A DNA stretch of 64,000 nucleotides from Amaricoccus sp003258405 (GTDB taxonomy: Bacteria > Pseudomonadota > Alphaproteobacteria > Rhodobacterales > Rhodobacteraceae). A model generated the notes under the pieces. It was not told the origin of the DNA. It saw nothing but the letters and a program-made list of their open reading frames with translations, and did no database searches. A program made the translations under genes and the position numbers. The stretch spans positions 1,798,001 through 1,862,000 of the forward strand of contig NZ_CP171225.1 of the NCBI RefSeq assembly GCF_043226085.1. The letters run 5' to 3'. Positions within the stretch are counted from its first letter, which is position 1, and each line of letters begins with the position of its first letter. Shown piece by piece: positions 8,288 to 16,762 of the stretch.

Positions 8288-9028
8288 ATGGCCGAATTCG
8301 AGACTATTCGTCGGACGGGCGCCGGCGTAAGAACGGCGCAGATCGACGAAGGTCTGCGCACCCACATGAACAAGGTCTACGGGACCATGTCGGTGGGGAC
8401 CCTCGTAACCTTTGCTGTTGCGTGGGCCGTGGGTTCGAGCCCGGAACTCCTCTCGGTCTTCCGCAACCCCGAAACGCTCCAGCCGAACATCCTCGGCTGG
8501 ATCATCATGTTCGCCCCGCTGATCATGGTTTTCGCGATGGGCGGCATGGTGAACCGGCTCTCGACGTCCGGGCTTCAGCTCTTCTTCTACGCCTTCGCCG
8601 CGGTGATGGGCCTCTCGATCGCCTGGATCTTCCAGGCCTTCACCGGGATGTCGATCGCGCAGGTCTTCCTCGTGACCTCGATCGCCTTTGCGGGCCTGAG
8701 CCTCTGGGGCTACACCACGAAGAAGGACATCTCCGGCTGGGGCTCGTTCCTCATCATGGGCGTTATCGGCCTCATCGTCGCCTCGCTCATCAACATCTTC
8801 CTCCAGTCGCCGGCGCTGGTCTTCGCGGTGTCGATCCTCGGCGTGCTCATCTTCGCGGGCCTGACCGCCTATGACACGCAGAAGATCAAGACGACCTATC
8901 TGCAGATGCGCGCCACCGAAGGCGAGGAGTTCCTGGGCAAGGCCGCGATCATGGGCGCGCTGAGCCTCTATCTCGACTTCATCAACATGTTCATGATGCT
9001 GCTCTCGCTGTTCGGAAACCGCGAATAA
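8288..9028 (+). CDS. Bax inhibitor-1 / YccA family membrane protein
   Basis: A 246-residue integral membrane protein with seven hydrophobic segments, beginning near residue 38 and ending with SLYLDFINMFMMLLSLFG. The family pattern is present: an N-terminal cytoplasmic stretch (RTHMNKVYGTMSVG), then AFAGLSLWGYTTKKD, and the C-terminal LTAYDTQKIK with the acidic/basic residues linked to pH-gated Ca2+ leak in bacterial homologues. Its physiological role in proteobacteria is uncertain (stress-related ion leak or quality control by FtsH). It has GGAGG upstream of the ATG, its own promoter and its own terminator, so it is probably monocistronic. Confidence 0.9.
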   Translation: MAEFETIRRTGAGVRTAQIDEGLRTHMNKVYGTMSVGTLVTFAVAWAVGSSPELLSVFRNPETLQPNILGWIIMFAPLIMVFAMGGMVNRLSTSGLQLFFYAFAAVMGLSIAWIFQAFTGMSIAQVFLVTSIAFAGLSLWGYTTKKDISGWGSFLIMGVIGLIVASLINIFLQSPALVFAVSILGVLIFAGLTAYDTQKIKTTYLQMRATEGEEFLGKAAIMGALSLYLDFINMFMMLLSLFGNRE

Positions 9029-9075
9029 CGGAGCGCCCCGGGGGCCGGCAGAATCCGGCCACCCCGCCAGACACG

Positions 9076-9109
9076 AGGCCCGTCGCGGGATTGCGGCGGG
9101 CCTTTGTTC
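9076..9109 (+). terminator. Intrinsic terminator of the Bax-inhibitor-1 gene
   Basis: A 10-bp stem with one G-U pair (GGCCCGTCGC with GCGGCGGGCC) and a 6-nt loop, extended by an A-T pair and followed by TTTGTT. It starts 48 nt after the stop codon. Confidence 0.75.
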
Positions 9110-9243
9110 GTATTACGAGCATAATTCTATAGCTCTCTGCCGCATAGCGACAACTTCGCAACCCGGCCACCGTCGCCGGCGTTTAATCCATTGGCGGCGC
9201 TTTGATGCGCGGTTATTATTTAAGCAGTCCATGGGAGGATCCC

Positions 9244-10323
9244 GTGTCACACGGGGGCGCTACTTTAAAGGATCTGGCGGAAAAGCTGGACGTATCGATC
9301 GCAACGGTGTCGAGGGCCCTCGCCGGCCATGACAGGATTGCGAAGTCCACACGGGCGCGGATCGAAGCCGCAGCACGCGAGATCGGTTACATTCCAAATC
9401 GCGCGGCCCGGGCGCTCGTATCCGGCCGGTCTGGCTTTGCCGCGATGGTGCTGCCCGCAGAGGAGGCCGGAGGAGAGGCCGTCCCGCCGGGGCTGTTCAG
9501 GGCCCTGAGCGCGGGCTGCGCGCAGATCGGCATGGATTTCTTCCTGGCCTCGGTGCCGCCGGGACAATCGGAACTTGCAGTGATCGAACAGATCGTGCGG
9601 GCGCGAAAGGCTGACGGCCTCCTGCTTCTCGCGGCAGGGGACGACGACCCACGCCTCGCCTTTCTCGCCCAGCGCCGGTTCCCGTTTGTGACGCTCGGAA
9701 GCCCCCCTCGGGGAGCGCCCGACCAGCCCTGGGTCGACACCGACGGCTTTGCCGCCTTCGAGCGCGCCTTCACCCTCCTGCGCGGGCTCGGGCATCGCCG
9801 GTTCGGGCTGGTCGGGCCTTCGGATCCGTCGCCCTCCTGCCGCCGCCGCCATGACGGGCTTCTCGCCGCAATCGCGCGCTCGGGCGACACGTCCATAGAG
9901 GTCGGCAGCGTCGCGCTGCACGGCGACGATATCGGTCGCAGCCGCCGGGCAATACGCGCCCTGCTTTCGCGGCCCGCGCGGCCGACCGCAGTCCTTGGCC
10001 TCACCGATGCCGCCGCTCTCGACGTCATGGAGGAGGCCGAGCGCCTCGGGCTTTCGGTGCCCCGCGACCTTTCGGTCATCGGCTTCGGCAACGACCCGGC
10101 CGCCGCGCATTTCCGCCCCGGCCTTACCACCTTCGACGCCGATCCCGTGCATTGTGCCAGCTGCGCCGCGGAGCTGCTGGCCGAACGGATCGAGGCCGGC
10201 CCCGACGCTGCGCCACCGCTTGCCCGCGTGCTGCGGCCGCGGCTGGTGATCCGCAGCAGCCACGGGCCGGCGCCGCGGGCCGGCACGACCGGGGCGGCGC
10301 TGTGCGAAAGCCAGCCGGCTTGA
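9244..10323 (+). CDS. LacI family transcriptional regulator
   Basis: A 359-residue regulator with an N-terminal LacI helix-turn-helix and hinge (TLKDLAEKLDVSIATVSRAL, then IGYIPNRAARALVSGRS), followed by a periplasmic-binding-like sensor domain (residues ~60-335; VIGFGNDPAAAHFRPGLTTFD is the typical C-terminal subdomain stretch). The GTG at 9244 was chosen because GGGAGG sits five bases upstream; TTG/ATG codons at 9202/9205 have no such site. The effector and targets are unknown. No sugar transport genes lie beside it, and the downstream neighbour is hemN, which appears independently regulated. Confidence 0.85.
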   Translation: MSHGGATLKDLAEKLDVSIATVSRALAGHDRIAKSTRARIEAAAREIGYIPNRAARALVSGRSGFAAMVLPAEEAGGEAVPPGLFRALSAGCAQIGMDFFLASVPPGQSELAVIEQIVRARKADGLLLLAAGDDDPRLAFLAQRRFPFVTLGSPPRGAPDQPWVDTDGFAAFERAFTLLRGLGHRRFGLVGPSDPSPSCRRRHDGLLAAIARSGDTSIEVGSVALHGDDIGRSRRAIRALLSRPARPTAVLGLTDAAALDVMEEAERLGLSVPRDLSVIGFGNDPAAAHFRPGLTTFDADPVHCASCAAELLAERIEAGPDAAPPLARVLRPRLVIRSSHGPAPRAGTTGAALCESQPA

Positions 10324-10341
10324 ATTGCCGTCTCCGATGCC

Positions 10342-10355
10342 TTGATTTGAGTCAT
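10342..10355 (+). promoter_or_regulatory. FNR/FnrL-type box upstream of hemN
   Basis: TTGATTTGAGTCAT matches the FNR pattern TTGAT-N4-(A/G)TCAA at 9 of 10 defined positions; the last A is replaced by T. It lies 60 nt upstream of the hemN start. FnrL control of hemN under low oxygen is established in Rhodobacter species. Confidence 0.6.
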
Positions 10356-10414
10356 TTTGCAAATCCGAACGGAAAGAGTATCGTTTCGGTCAAAATTTAT
10401 CTGGGGGGAACCGC

Positions 10415-11764
10415 ATGAACGAGATTCAGGCCCGATACGCGAGTCGGTCCGTGCCGCGCTATACGAGCTATCCTACAGCGCCGCATTTCCGTCCCGGTTT
10501 TCCCGAAGTGACCTATCGAAGCTGGCTCGCCGAGCTCGACCCGACACGGCCCATCTCGCTCTACCTCCATGTCCCCTTCTGCAAGCAGATGTGCTGGTAT
10601 TGCGGCTGCAACATGAAGCTCGCGTCACGCTACGAACCGGTGGCGGAATATCTCGAGCATCTGCTCGACGAGATCGACCTGCTTGCCGCGGCGCTGCCCG
10701 GACGGATGAAGGTATCGCATCTTCACTGGGGCGGAGGCACGCCGACCGTCCTCACGCCGGAGGACATGCGCCGGGCGATGGACCGGGTCTGGTCGCATTT
10801 CGACCGGATGCCGGACGCGGAGATCGCGGTGGAATGCGATCCGCGCACCCTCACCGACGAGATGGCCGCCGAGATCGGCCGGCTGGGCTTCACGCGCGCG
10901 AGCTTCGGTGTGCAGGAATTCGACCCGGAAGTGCAAGCGGCGATCAATCGCATCCAGCCGCCGGACATGGTCGCCCATGTGGTCGACACGCTGCGCGCCG
11001 CCGGGGTCGCCCATATCAATTTCGACCTCATCTATGGCCTGCCCTATCAGACGGAAGAGAGCCTGATCGAGACGATCGAGCTTTGCGGGCGGATGGCACC
11101 GGACCGCATCGCGCTCTTCGGCTACGCGCATGTGCCCTGGATGGCCAAGAACCAGCGGCTGATCCCGGAATATGCCCTGCCCGACGGCGCGGCGCGGCAG
11201 GCGCAGGCGGAGATGGCGGCGAACGCGCTCATCACCCATGGCTACGAGGCGATCGGGCTCGACCATTTCGCCCGGCCCGATGATACGCTGGCGATTGCCG
11301 CGCACGAGGGGCGGCTGCACCGCAATTTTCAGGGCTATACCACCGATTGCGCCCGGGCACTGCTGGGGCTCGGCGCGACCTCCATCGGCCGCACGCCGGG
11401 GGGTTATATCCAGAACATTTCCGAGACAGGCGCCTGGGCACGCGCGGTTAGCGCGGGGCATCTGCCGGTCGCGAAGGGCATCGCGCTCACCGACGATGAC
11501 AGGCTGCGCGGCCGGGTGATCGAGCGGTTGATGTGCGACGGCATGGTCGATACCGCGGCGATCGCGGCAGCCTGCGGCAAGCCCGCGGACTGGTGCCGAG
11601 ACGAGATGGAGCGGCTTGCAGACTTCGCCCGCGACGGCCTGGTGATGCTCGAGGGCAGCCGGGTGGTGCTGACCGAAAGCGGCAGGGCGCTCTCGCGCGT
11701 CGTGGCCTCGGTCTTCGACGCCTATCTCACCCGCTCGGAGGCCCGCCACTCGGTCGCGGTCTGA
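10415..11764 (+). CDS. hemN: Oxygen-independent coproporphyrinogen III oxidase
   Basis: A 449-residue radical-SAM enzyme that decarboxylates two propionates of coproporphyrinogen III without oxygen, needed for heme (and, in phototrophs, bacteriochlorophyll) synthesis under anaerobiosis. The [4Fe-4S] motif CKQMCWYCGC is intact, preceded by SLYLHVPF. The SAM-binding GGGTP region, the SFGVQEFD motif and the C-terminal HemN domain (ALLGLGATSIG, GYIQNI) are visible. Full HemN features distinguish it from HemW-like proteins. GGGGGG precedes the ATG. The FNR-type box upstream fits oxygen control. Confidence 0.93.
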   Translation: MNEIQARYASRSVPRYTSYPTAPHFRPGFPEVTYRSWLAELDPTRPISLYLHVPFCKQMCWYCGCNMKLASRYEPVAEYLEHLLDEIDLLAAALPGRMKVSHLHWGGGTPTVLTPEDMRRAMDRVWSHFDRMPDAEIAVECDPRTLTDEMAAEIGRLGFTRASFGVQEFDPEVQAAINRIQPPDMVAHVVDTLRAAGVAHINFDLIYGLPYQTEESLIETIELCGRMAPDRIALFGYAHVPWMAKNQRLIPEYALPDGAARQAQAEMAANALITHGYEAIGLDHFARPDDTLAIAAHEGRLHRNFQGYTTDCARALLGLGATSIGRTPGGYIQNISETGAWARAVSAGHLPVAKGIALTDDDRLRGRVIERLMCDGMVDTAAIAAACGKPADWCRDEMERLADFARDGLVMLEGSRVVLTESGRALSRVVASVFDAYLTRSEARHSVAV

Positions 11765-11779
11765 GCCTCTCGGGGGCGC

Positions 11780-13003
11780 TCAGCTCTCCTCCGGCGGCGT
11801 CTCCGCAAGCCGGGTGACGACCACGGAGGATTGTTCCAATGTCCGGTGGACCGGGCATTTCCCGGCGATCTCCACCAGCTTTTCGGCGAGGGCGGCATCG
11901 AGCGCGACCTCGACTGTCAGCACGCGCTCGAACCGATCGATCCGCCCGGAACGCCCTTCGCAATCGGCGCAATCCTCGGCATGAACCTTGGCATGGTCGA
12001 CGGCAACACTCACCCGTCCAAGCGCAAGCTTCTTCTTCTCGGCATACATGCGCAGGGTCATCGCCGTGCATGTTCCGAGCGCGATGGCAAGGAAATCATA
12101 GGGGTTCGGCCCGGAGCCCTCTCCCCCGACCGCGGCGGGCTCGTCGGCGAGCAGGCTGTGGCCGTGCACCTCGACGAGTTGCTGGTAACGCCCGCGGCCC
12201 GTCTCGGTGACATGCACGAGATTTCCCGGTCTGGTGGCTTCCGGGATGGGCACGTAGCGCGCGGCCCAGGCGGCAAGCACGCCCGCGGCATAATCGGCAT
12301 CCTCGGCCCGGCTCAGCATGTGATCGGCATCGTCGAGCGAGATGAAGCTCTTCGGGTGCTTCGCCGCGCCAAAGATCGCCGCCGCATTGTCGATCCCCAC
12401 CACCGCATCCCGCGGCGCGTGCAGAACGAGAAGCGGCACGCGGAGTGCGGCGATGCGCGCCTCGAGCCGAGCGGCGGCGAGATCCTCGAGGAAGTCCGGG
12501 TGGATGGTGACGGAATGCCCGGCGAGACGCAGCTCACGCGCGCCATCCGCCCCCGTCTCCGCGCCGAGGCCGGTGACGACACGGGAGACATGGGCGGCAT
12601 CGGCGGGCGCATTGATCGTCGCGACGGCGCGGATGCCGGGAATGTCACCGGCCGCAGCCAGCACGGCCGACCCGCCGAGGGAATGGCCGACGAGAATCGA
12701 AGGTGCGCGGCCCTGCGCCGCGAGCGCTCGCGCTGCGGCCGTGATGTCGGCAACGGTGGCAGAAAAGGCGTGGCCCGGAAAGTCGTCATGGCTGAGGCCG
12801 GTGAAGTCGAAGCGTAGCACGGCGATGCCGCGCTCCGCCATCGCGCGGGAAATGCGCGCCGTTGCGATCGTGTCTGCCGCGCAGGCGAAGCAATGGGCGA
12901 AGATCGCGATGGCCCGCGGCGGACCCGCCGGCAGATCGAGCCGCGCCATGACGGGGCGCCCTTCCGCGCCGGAAAACTCCAGCGTCTCGGTGAACTCCGT
13001 CAT
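11780..13003 (-). CDS. Bifunctional alpha/beta hydrolase / OsmC family protein
   Basis: A 407-residue fusion. Residues ~1-255 form an alpha/beta hydrolase with nucleophile S108 in GHSLGGSA, an acid in HAPRDAVVG and a His in DDADHMLS. Residues ~270-400 are an OsmC/Ohr-like domain with the two redox cysteines in GTCTAMTLRMYAEKK and GKCPVHRTLEQ. OsmC domains reduce organic hydroperoxides. The fused hydrolase may release fatty-acid peroxides from esters, but this is inference. The start at 13003 is preceded by GGGAGGG. It is convergent with hemN (15 bp between stops) and follows the CYTH-CHAD gene. Confidence 0.88.
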   Translation of the reverse strand: MTEFTETLEFSGAEGRPVMARLDLPAGPPRAIAIFAHCFACAADTIATARISRAMAERGIAVLRFDFTGLSHDDFPGHAFSATVADITAAARALAAQGRAPSILVGHSLGGSAVLAAAGDIPGIRAVATINAPADAAHVSRVVTGLGAETGADGARELRLAGHSVTIHPDFLEDLAAARLEARIAALRVPLLVLHAPRDAVVGIDNAAAIFGAAKHPKSFISLDDADHMLSRAEDADYAAGVLAAWAARYVPIPEATRPGNLVHVTETGRGRYQQLVEVHGHSLLADEPAAVGGEGSGPNPYDFLAIALGTCTAMTLRMYAEKKKLALGRVSVAVDHAKVHAEDCADCEGRSGRIDRFERVLTVEVALDAALAEKLVEIAGKCPVHRTLEQSSVVVTRLAETPPEES

Positions 13004-13038
13004 CGGCCCGCCCTCCCCTGGCTTTCCGCCTGCGGATA

Positions 13039-14607
13039 TCAGCTCCAGAAGGGCTGCTCCTTTGCGAAACTGTCCCAGCAATCGTAGAGGTTGGGCCGGT
13101 CGTCGCCAATCTGGATGTGGAGCGCGCCGAGAATCCAGCCGACTGCGCGCTGCGCCGCCGCATCCTTGCGGCCCGGCGCTTCGGGCGCGGTGAAGTATTC
13201 CTCCGCCATCGCGGCATCGTTGAGGCTGCCGAACTGATCCTGCAGCGCCTTCAGTGCCTTGATGTAGGATTTCACCTTCTTGCCCGGATAGATCGAGTCG
13301 AGCACATCCGCGGTGTAGCGGAGCTTCTTGAGCTCCTTTCGCAGCTCGTGCAGCTCCTCGGCCTCGAGCTTGCGGATCTTGCGGCCCTTCTTCATCACCT
13401 TGGTGTAGCGCTTGTCCAGGAGCTTCGGCGCCAGCTCCGAGACAGGTTGGGCAAGGCGCGCGGTCTGGGAATAGTCGGAGGGCACGAGCCAGCCTCGGCC
13501 CTCGATGAGCCGGCCGAGATCGAAGAGGAAGGCGATGCTTTCCGGTGTGACAAGGGCTGCCCGCACCTCCTTGCGCACCATCCTGCGCCGCGTCTCGAGC
13601 GCAGAGACCAGCGCACTGCGCGCGGCCTCGTCGAGCCCCTCGGACCGGTCGGCGACGAGCTCGTCGATAAGGACGTCGATGTCGCGGAGCGAACCCACCA
13701 CCTGGCCGAGATCGCGCGCCCTGTCCGACAGCGCGGTGAATGTATCCCTCCCGAGCGCCTCGCTGAAGACGGAAAAGGCGGTGCGGATTCGCCGCAGGCC
13801 GACGCGGAGCTGGTGCGGCCCCTCGATCAGATCGGTTTCGGCCACCACCTGCATGTTGGTGGCGATCTGGGCGAAACAGTCGCGGAAGACATCGCGGGCG
13901 ACGCTCTCGACCGTGGCGTTGCCATCGAAGTCGAGCGTGCCGGCGTTGCGGGGGGCGGGACCGCTCTCGCTCTGGCCGCGGGCAAGCCGATAGCCGCGGG
14001 CGGCCTTGCTGTCAGGGGCAAAGCGCACCGGGCCGGCCTCGAAGAGCATCTGCGCCACATCGTAGACCGCGGTCACCTCGCCCGAGACGAGCTCGATCTC
14101 GGCCTCGTGGATCGCGCGGCTTTCCTCCCCGGCCACGACTTCGCCATGGTCGAGGGCAAGCTCGACCTCGCTGCCGTCGGCGAGCTTCAGATGGTCGGTG
14201 ATGCGGCGGATCCGGGTCTCGAAGACCGGCGAAAGCGCCGCGCCGCCGACGATGCGGGCGATCTCGGCAAACATGCCCTCCGGATCCGGCCCATCGAGCA
14301 CGAGCCGGCCGCCTGGGGCGGGTATCTCCACCTCGCCGCGGGAGAACAGGCCATTGCCTCCGCCCTTGCCGAACTTGACCGTCTGGACCCAGGAACGCCC
14401 CACCTTGCGCAGGCGGAGCGCGATGCCTTCCGCCGAGAGGGCATGATCACTGGTATCGTAATAGACGGAGACGAGCGATTGGTTGCGGCGATTGCCGACC
14501 CTCAGCCGTGCGAGGCCGGAATGGCGCCGGACGCGCGCTTCCTGGTCTGCATCCATCAGGATCTTCAGTTCGGTTTCAACCAATTGGGGGACGCTCCGTT
14601 CTTTCAC
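13039..14607 (-). CDS. CYTH and CHAD domain protein (inorganic triphosphatase-like)
   Basis: A 522-residue two-domain protein. The N-terminal CYTH domain (residues ~8-205) has the ExExK signature as E11-E13-K15 (VETELKI) and basic tunnel residues (GIALRLRKVG, WVQTVKFG). This fold hydrolyses tripolyphosphate. The C-terminal CHAD domain (~225-510) is helical with conserved histidines (GPHQLRVGLRRIRTAF, ELHELRKELKKLRYTADV) that bind polyphosphate. CYTH-CHAD fusions such as YgiF act in polyphosphate metabolism or localise to granules. Start at 14607; a TTAATT-like AT-rich stretch precedes it, without a strong ribosome-binding site. It reads in the same direction as the OsmC fusion, 35 bp apart. 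Confidence 0.9.
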   Translation of the reverse strand: MKERSVPQLVETELKILMDADQEARVRRHSGLARLRVGNRRNQSLVSVYYDTSDHALSAEGIALRLRKVGRSWVQTVKFGKGGGNGLFSRGEVEIPAPGGRLVLDGPDPEGMFAEIARIVGGAALSPVFETRIRRITDHLKLADGSEVELALDHGEVVAGEESRAIHEAEIELVSGEVTAVYDVAQMLFEAGPVRFAPDSKAARGYRLARGQSESGPAPRNAGTLDFDGNATVESVARDVFRDCFAQIATNMQVVAETDLIEGPHQLRVGLRRIRTAFSVFSEALGRDTFTALSDRARDLGQVVGSLRDIDVLIDELVADRSEGLDEAARSALVSALETRRRMVRKEVRAALVTPESIAFLFDLGRLIEGRGWLVPSDYSQTARLAQPVSELAPKLLDKRYTKVMKKGRKIRKLEAEELHELRKELKKLRYTADVLDSIYPGKKVKSYIKALKALQDQFGSLNDAAMAEEYFTAPEAPGRKDAAAQRAVGWILGALHIQIGDDRPNLYDCWDSFAKEQPFWS

Positions 14608-14958
14608 ACCGCCACGACAGTCTTGGTCGCCGGGGCGCTTCGTGTTAGCATATCGATGTGGAGCGAGCTACTTATACGGCTTTTCTACGGGGGTGCAAGG
14701 TAGATTTCCGCCCCCGTCAGCCATCGGCTGCAGCCACGAACAAACGACATCCATGTTGCACCGGTCTCCTCCGGCGCGCGGCTTCGTTCGCGCCGGGCGG
14801 CGTTAAGGAAAAATGAGCAAGAACTCTGGCAGCATGGATCACGGGGAAACGTCTGGATGAGGTGACATGAACGGTCGCGTCGAGGGCAAGCTCAGAACAG
14901 GACGGAAGGCGGAAACGCCTGCCTTCCGCGGGGGACGCTAACGACGACAGGATCGCAT
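14608..14958. other. 350-bp intergenic region with two short reading frames and a hairpin
   Basis: It holds the divergent promoters of the CYTH-CHAD gene and the 170-residue hypothetical. On the plus strand, two tiny frames follow each other: 14813-14860 (15 codons, AAGGA upstream) and 14867-14941 (24 codons, GAGGTG immediately upstream), ending 17 nt before the next gene. An 8-bp perfect stem (CGGAAGGC 14903-14910 with GCCTTCCG 14921-14928) lies inside the second frame. Whether these are translated leaders or chance is unknown. Confidence 0.35.
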
Positions 14959-15471
14959 ATGAACCCATCTCAACTCGCCATCGCTTCCGATTTCGTGAAG
15001 ACCGGCATGGAAAAGGCCGGGGTTCCGCTCACCGAGAACCTCGAGGCCTATCTCTCGATCACTTTCGCCCGCTTCATGGGCGAGACAATCCGGGTGGATC
15101 TGCTCACCGTCAGGATCACAGAGGCGATGGACGCGCGCGCGTCGCGCGACATGATCCGGGCCCTGGCCGATGAATGCCTCATCGCCTGCGCCTTCTTCGA
15201 GGCGCGCCTGCGCCGCGCCGGCGCGATCCGGCACTATGTCGGGCTCGGTCAGATGACCTATGACGCCGCGGACATGACCGAACAGGCCTATGGCTTCATG
15301 CCGATGCGCGACGTGATCGCGAGTGCGGCCGAAAGCAGCTCCGACGACAGCCGCATCCTCATCGACCGCGCACGGTCGGGCAGCAGCACTGCGCGCAAGG
15401 AGCTCGAGACCCAGAACGTCGTGGTCGGGCCCTGGGGCAAGGATCCGAAAACAGGGCTGCTCTGGCGCTAG
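14959..15471 (+). CDS. Hypothetical protein, 170 residues
   Basis: I do not recognise a named domain. The sequence is soluble-looking, mostly helical and starts MNPSQLAIASDFVKTGMEKA. It has two internal Cys-containing helices (DECLIACAFFEARLRR) and an ordered C-terminal end (WGKDPKTGLLWR). There is no signal peptide or membrane segment. Codon use is the same as its neighbours, so it looks like a genuine lineage-specific gene. AGGAT lies just upstream of the ATG. It is convergent with cobC (14 bp between stops). Confidence 0.7.
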   Translation: MNPSQLAIASDFVKTGMEKAGVPLTENLEAYLSITFARFMGETIRVDLLTVRITEAMDARASRDMIRALADECLIACAFFEARLRRAGAIRHYVGLGQMTYDAADMTEQAYGFMPMRDVIASAAESSSDDSRILIDRARSGSSTARKELETQNVVVGPWGKDPKTGLLWR

Positions 15472-15485
15472 ACCGGCACGCCGTT

Positions 15486-16001
15486 TCAGGCGCGCTCGAG
15501 CGTCAGGAAGGCCCCGAACGGGAGCCGCGTCTCCCAGCCCTCCCGCGCGCCGGCCAGCGCGCAGGCCGCGCGCACGACACCCGCATGGGTGACCCAGAGG
15601 ACCGGACCCGGACCGGTTTCCTCGAGGGCCTCCGACACACGCGCCGCCAGCATCGCCGGGCTTTCGCCGCCATGGGGCCGCGCCGCCTCGAAATCCGCCG
15701 CCCAGGCGTCGAGTTCGGCGCGCGGGATCTCCGCCCAGGGCCGCCCCTCCCAGGAGCCGAAATCCATCTCGACGATCCGCGGCTCGATGCAGAGTGGCAG
15801 GCGGCGGGTCTCGGCGATGCGCTCGGCAAGGCGCAGGCATCGGGAAAGCGGACTCGAGACCACTTCACCGACCTGCGGCAGGCCCGCGAGCGCAGCGGCG
15901 GCGCTGGCCTCGAAACAGGCGGCGAGCGCAAGATCGCTGCGGCCGTAGCAGATGCCGTCGGCAATATCCGGGCGGGTGTGGCGCAGCAGGGTCAGAGACA
16001 T
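15486..16001 (-). CDS. cobC: Alpha-ribazole phosphatase, histidine phosphatase family
   Basis: A 171-residue phosphoglycerate-mutase-fold phosphatase. The phospho-acceptor His lies in LLRHTRPD (RHT rather than RHG, as in many CobC proteins), followed by SPLSRCLRLAE, the CobC-type MDFGSWEGRPW segment and the second catalytic His in WVTHAGVVRA. It is expected to remove the 5'-phosphate of alpha-ribazole phosphate in the lower-ligand branch of cobalamin synthesis. The ATG at 15999-16001 lies inside the end of cobS (10-bp overlap), which supports translational coupling. The assignment rests on both the motif and the cobT-cobS context. Confidence 0.85.
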   Translation of the reverse strand: MSLTLLRHTRPDIADGICYGRSDLALAACFEASAAAALAGLPQVGEVVSSPLSRCLRLAERIAETRRLPLCIEPRIVEMDFGSWEGRPWAEIPRAELDAWAADFEAARPHGGESPAMLAARVSEALEETGPGPVLWVTHAGVVRAACALAGAREGWETRLPFGAFLTLERA

Positions 16002-16762
16002 GCCAGCACCCCAAGGTAGCAGCCGATCTCGCTCGCCTGCTGCACCGCGCCGAGGCAATCGCCGGTGTAGCCGCCGAGGCGGCGCTCGAAGCGGCTCCGC
16101 ATGAGCAGATGCCCCAGCGCGAGACCGGCCGCCGCCCCCAGCGTCGGGAGCAGCCCGGCGGCTGGAATGAGGAGCGCGAGCCCCGCAATGCCGGTTGCAA
16201 GCGCAACCGCGAGGCTGCCGCCCGTAATGCCGTCTGCGACCGGCTTGCCGGTGCCGTGATCGCGTTGGTAGCGGCTGGTCGCCATGACAAGCACGCTCGA
16301 GGCCCGGCTCGCGGCATGAGCGGCGAGAAGCACCCATGGGACGAGCCCAACGGGAAGCGCGGCAAGCGCGAGGATCTTGCCGCCGAGCATCAGGCCGAGG
16401 CCCGCCGCACCGTATGTGCCGAGGCGGCTGTCGCGCATGATCTCGAGCGCGCGTTCGCGCGTCGCGCCGCCGCCGAGCCCGTCGCAGGCATCGGCAAAGC
16501 CGTCTTCGTGGAAACAGCCGGTGGTCATGAGCCCGGCGGCCGTCGAGAGCAGGGCCGCGAGCGCGGGCGGAAAGACGTGCGCGGCGGCAACGAAGACAAG
16601 GCCCGTGATTGCGCCGACAATGAGGCCGACGGCCGGGTGCCAGCGCGGTGTCGCGGCGAGGCGCGCCGGACTGTAGAGGCGTGTGGAGCGCACCGGCAGG
16701 CGGGTCAGGAACTGGACCGCGAGGAGAAAGATCGCCCCCTCCTCGGCGAGGCGCGCCCTCAT
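15992..16762 (-). CDS. cobS: Adenosylcobinamide-GDP ribazoletransferase
   Basis: A 256-residue integral membrane enzyme that joins adenosylcobinamide-GDP to alpha-ribazole (phosphate), the last assembly step of the cobalamin lower ligand. The signature acidic stretch is present: GCFHEDGFADACDGLGGG, then RDSRLGTYGAAGLGL. It has about six hydrophobic segments. Its start overlaps the cobT stop by 4 nt (ATGA), and cobC overlaps its end, so cobT-cobS-cobC is one transcript. Confidence 0.92.
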   Translation of the reverse strand: MRARLAEEGAIFLLAVQFLTRLPVRSTRLYSPARLAATPRWHPAVGLIVGAITGLVFVAAAHVFPPALAALLSTAAGLMTTGCFHEDGFADACDGLGGGATRERALEIMRDSRLGTYGAAGLGLMLGGKILALAALPVGLVPWVLLAAHAASRASSVLVMATSRYQRDHGTGKPVADGITGGSLAVALATGIAGLALLIPAAGLLPTLGAAAGLALGHLLMRSRFERRLGGYTGDCLGAVQQASEIGCYLGVLACL

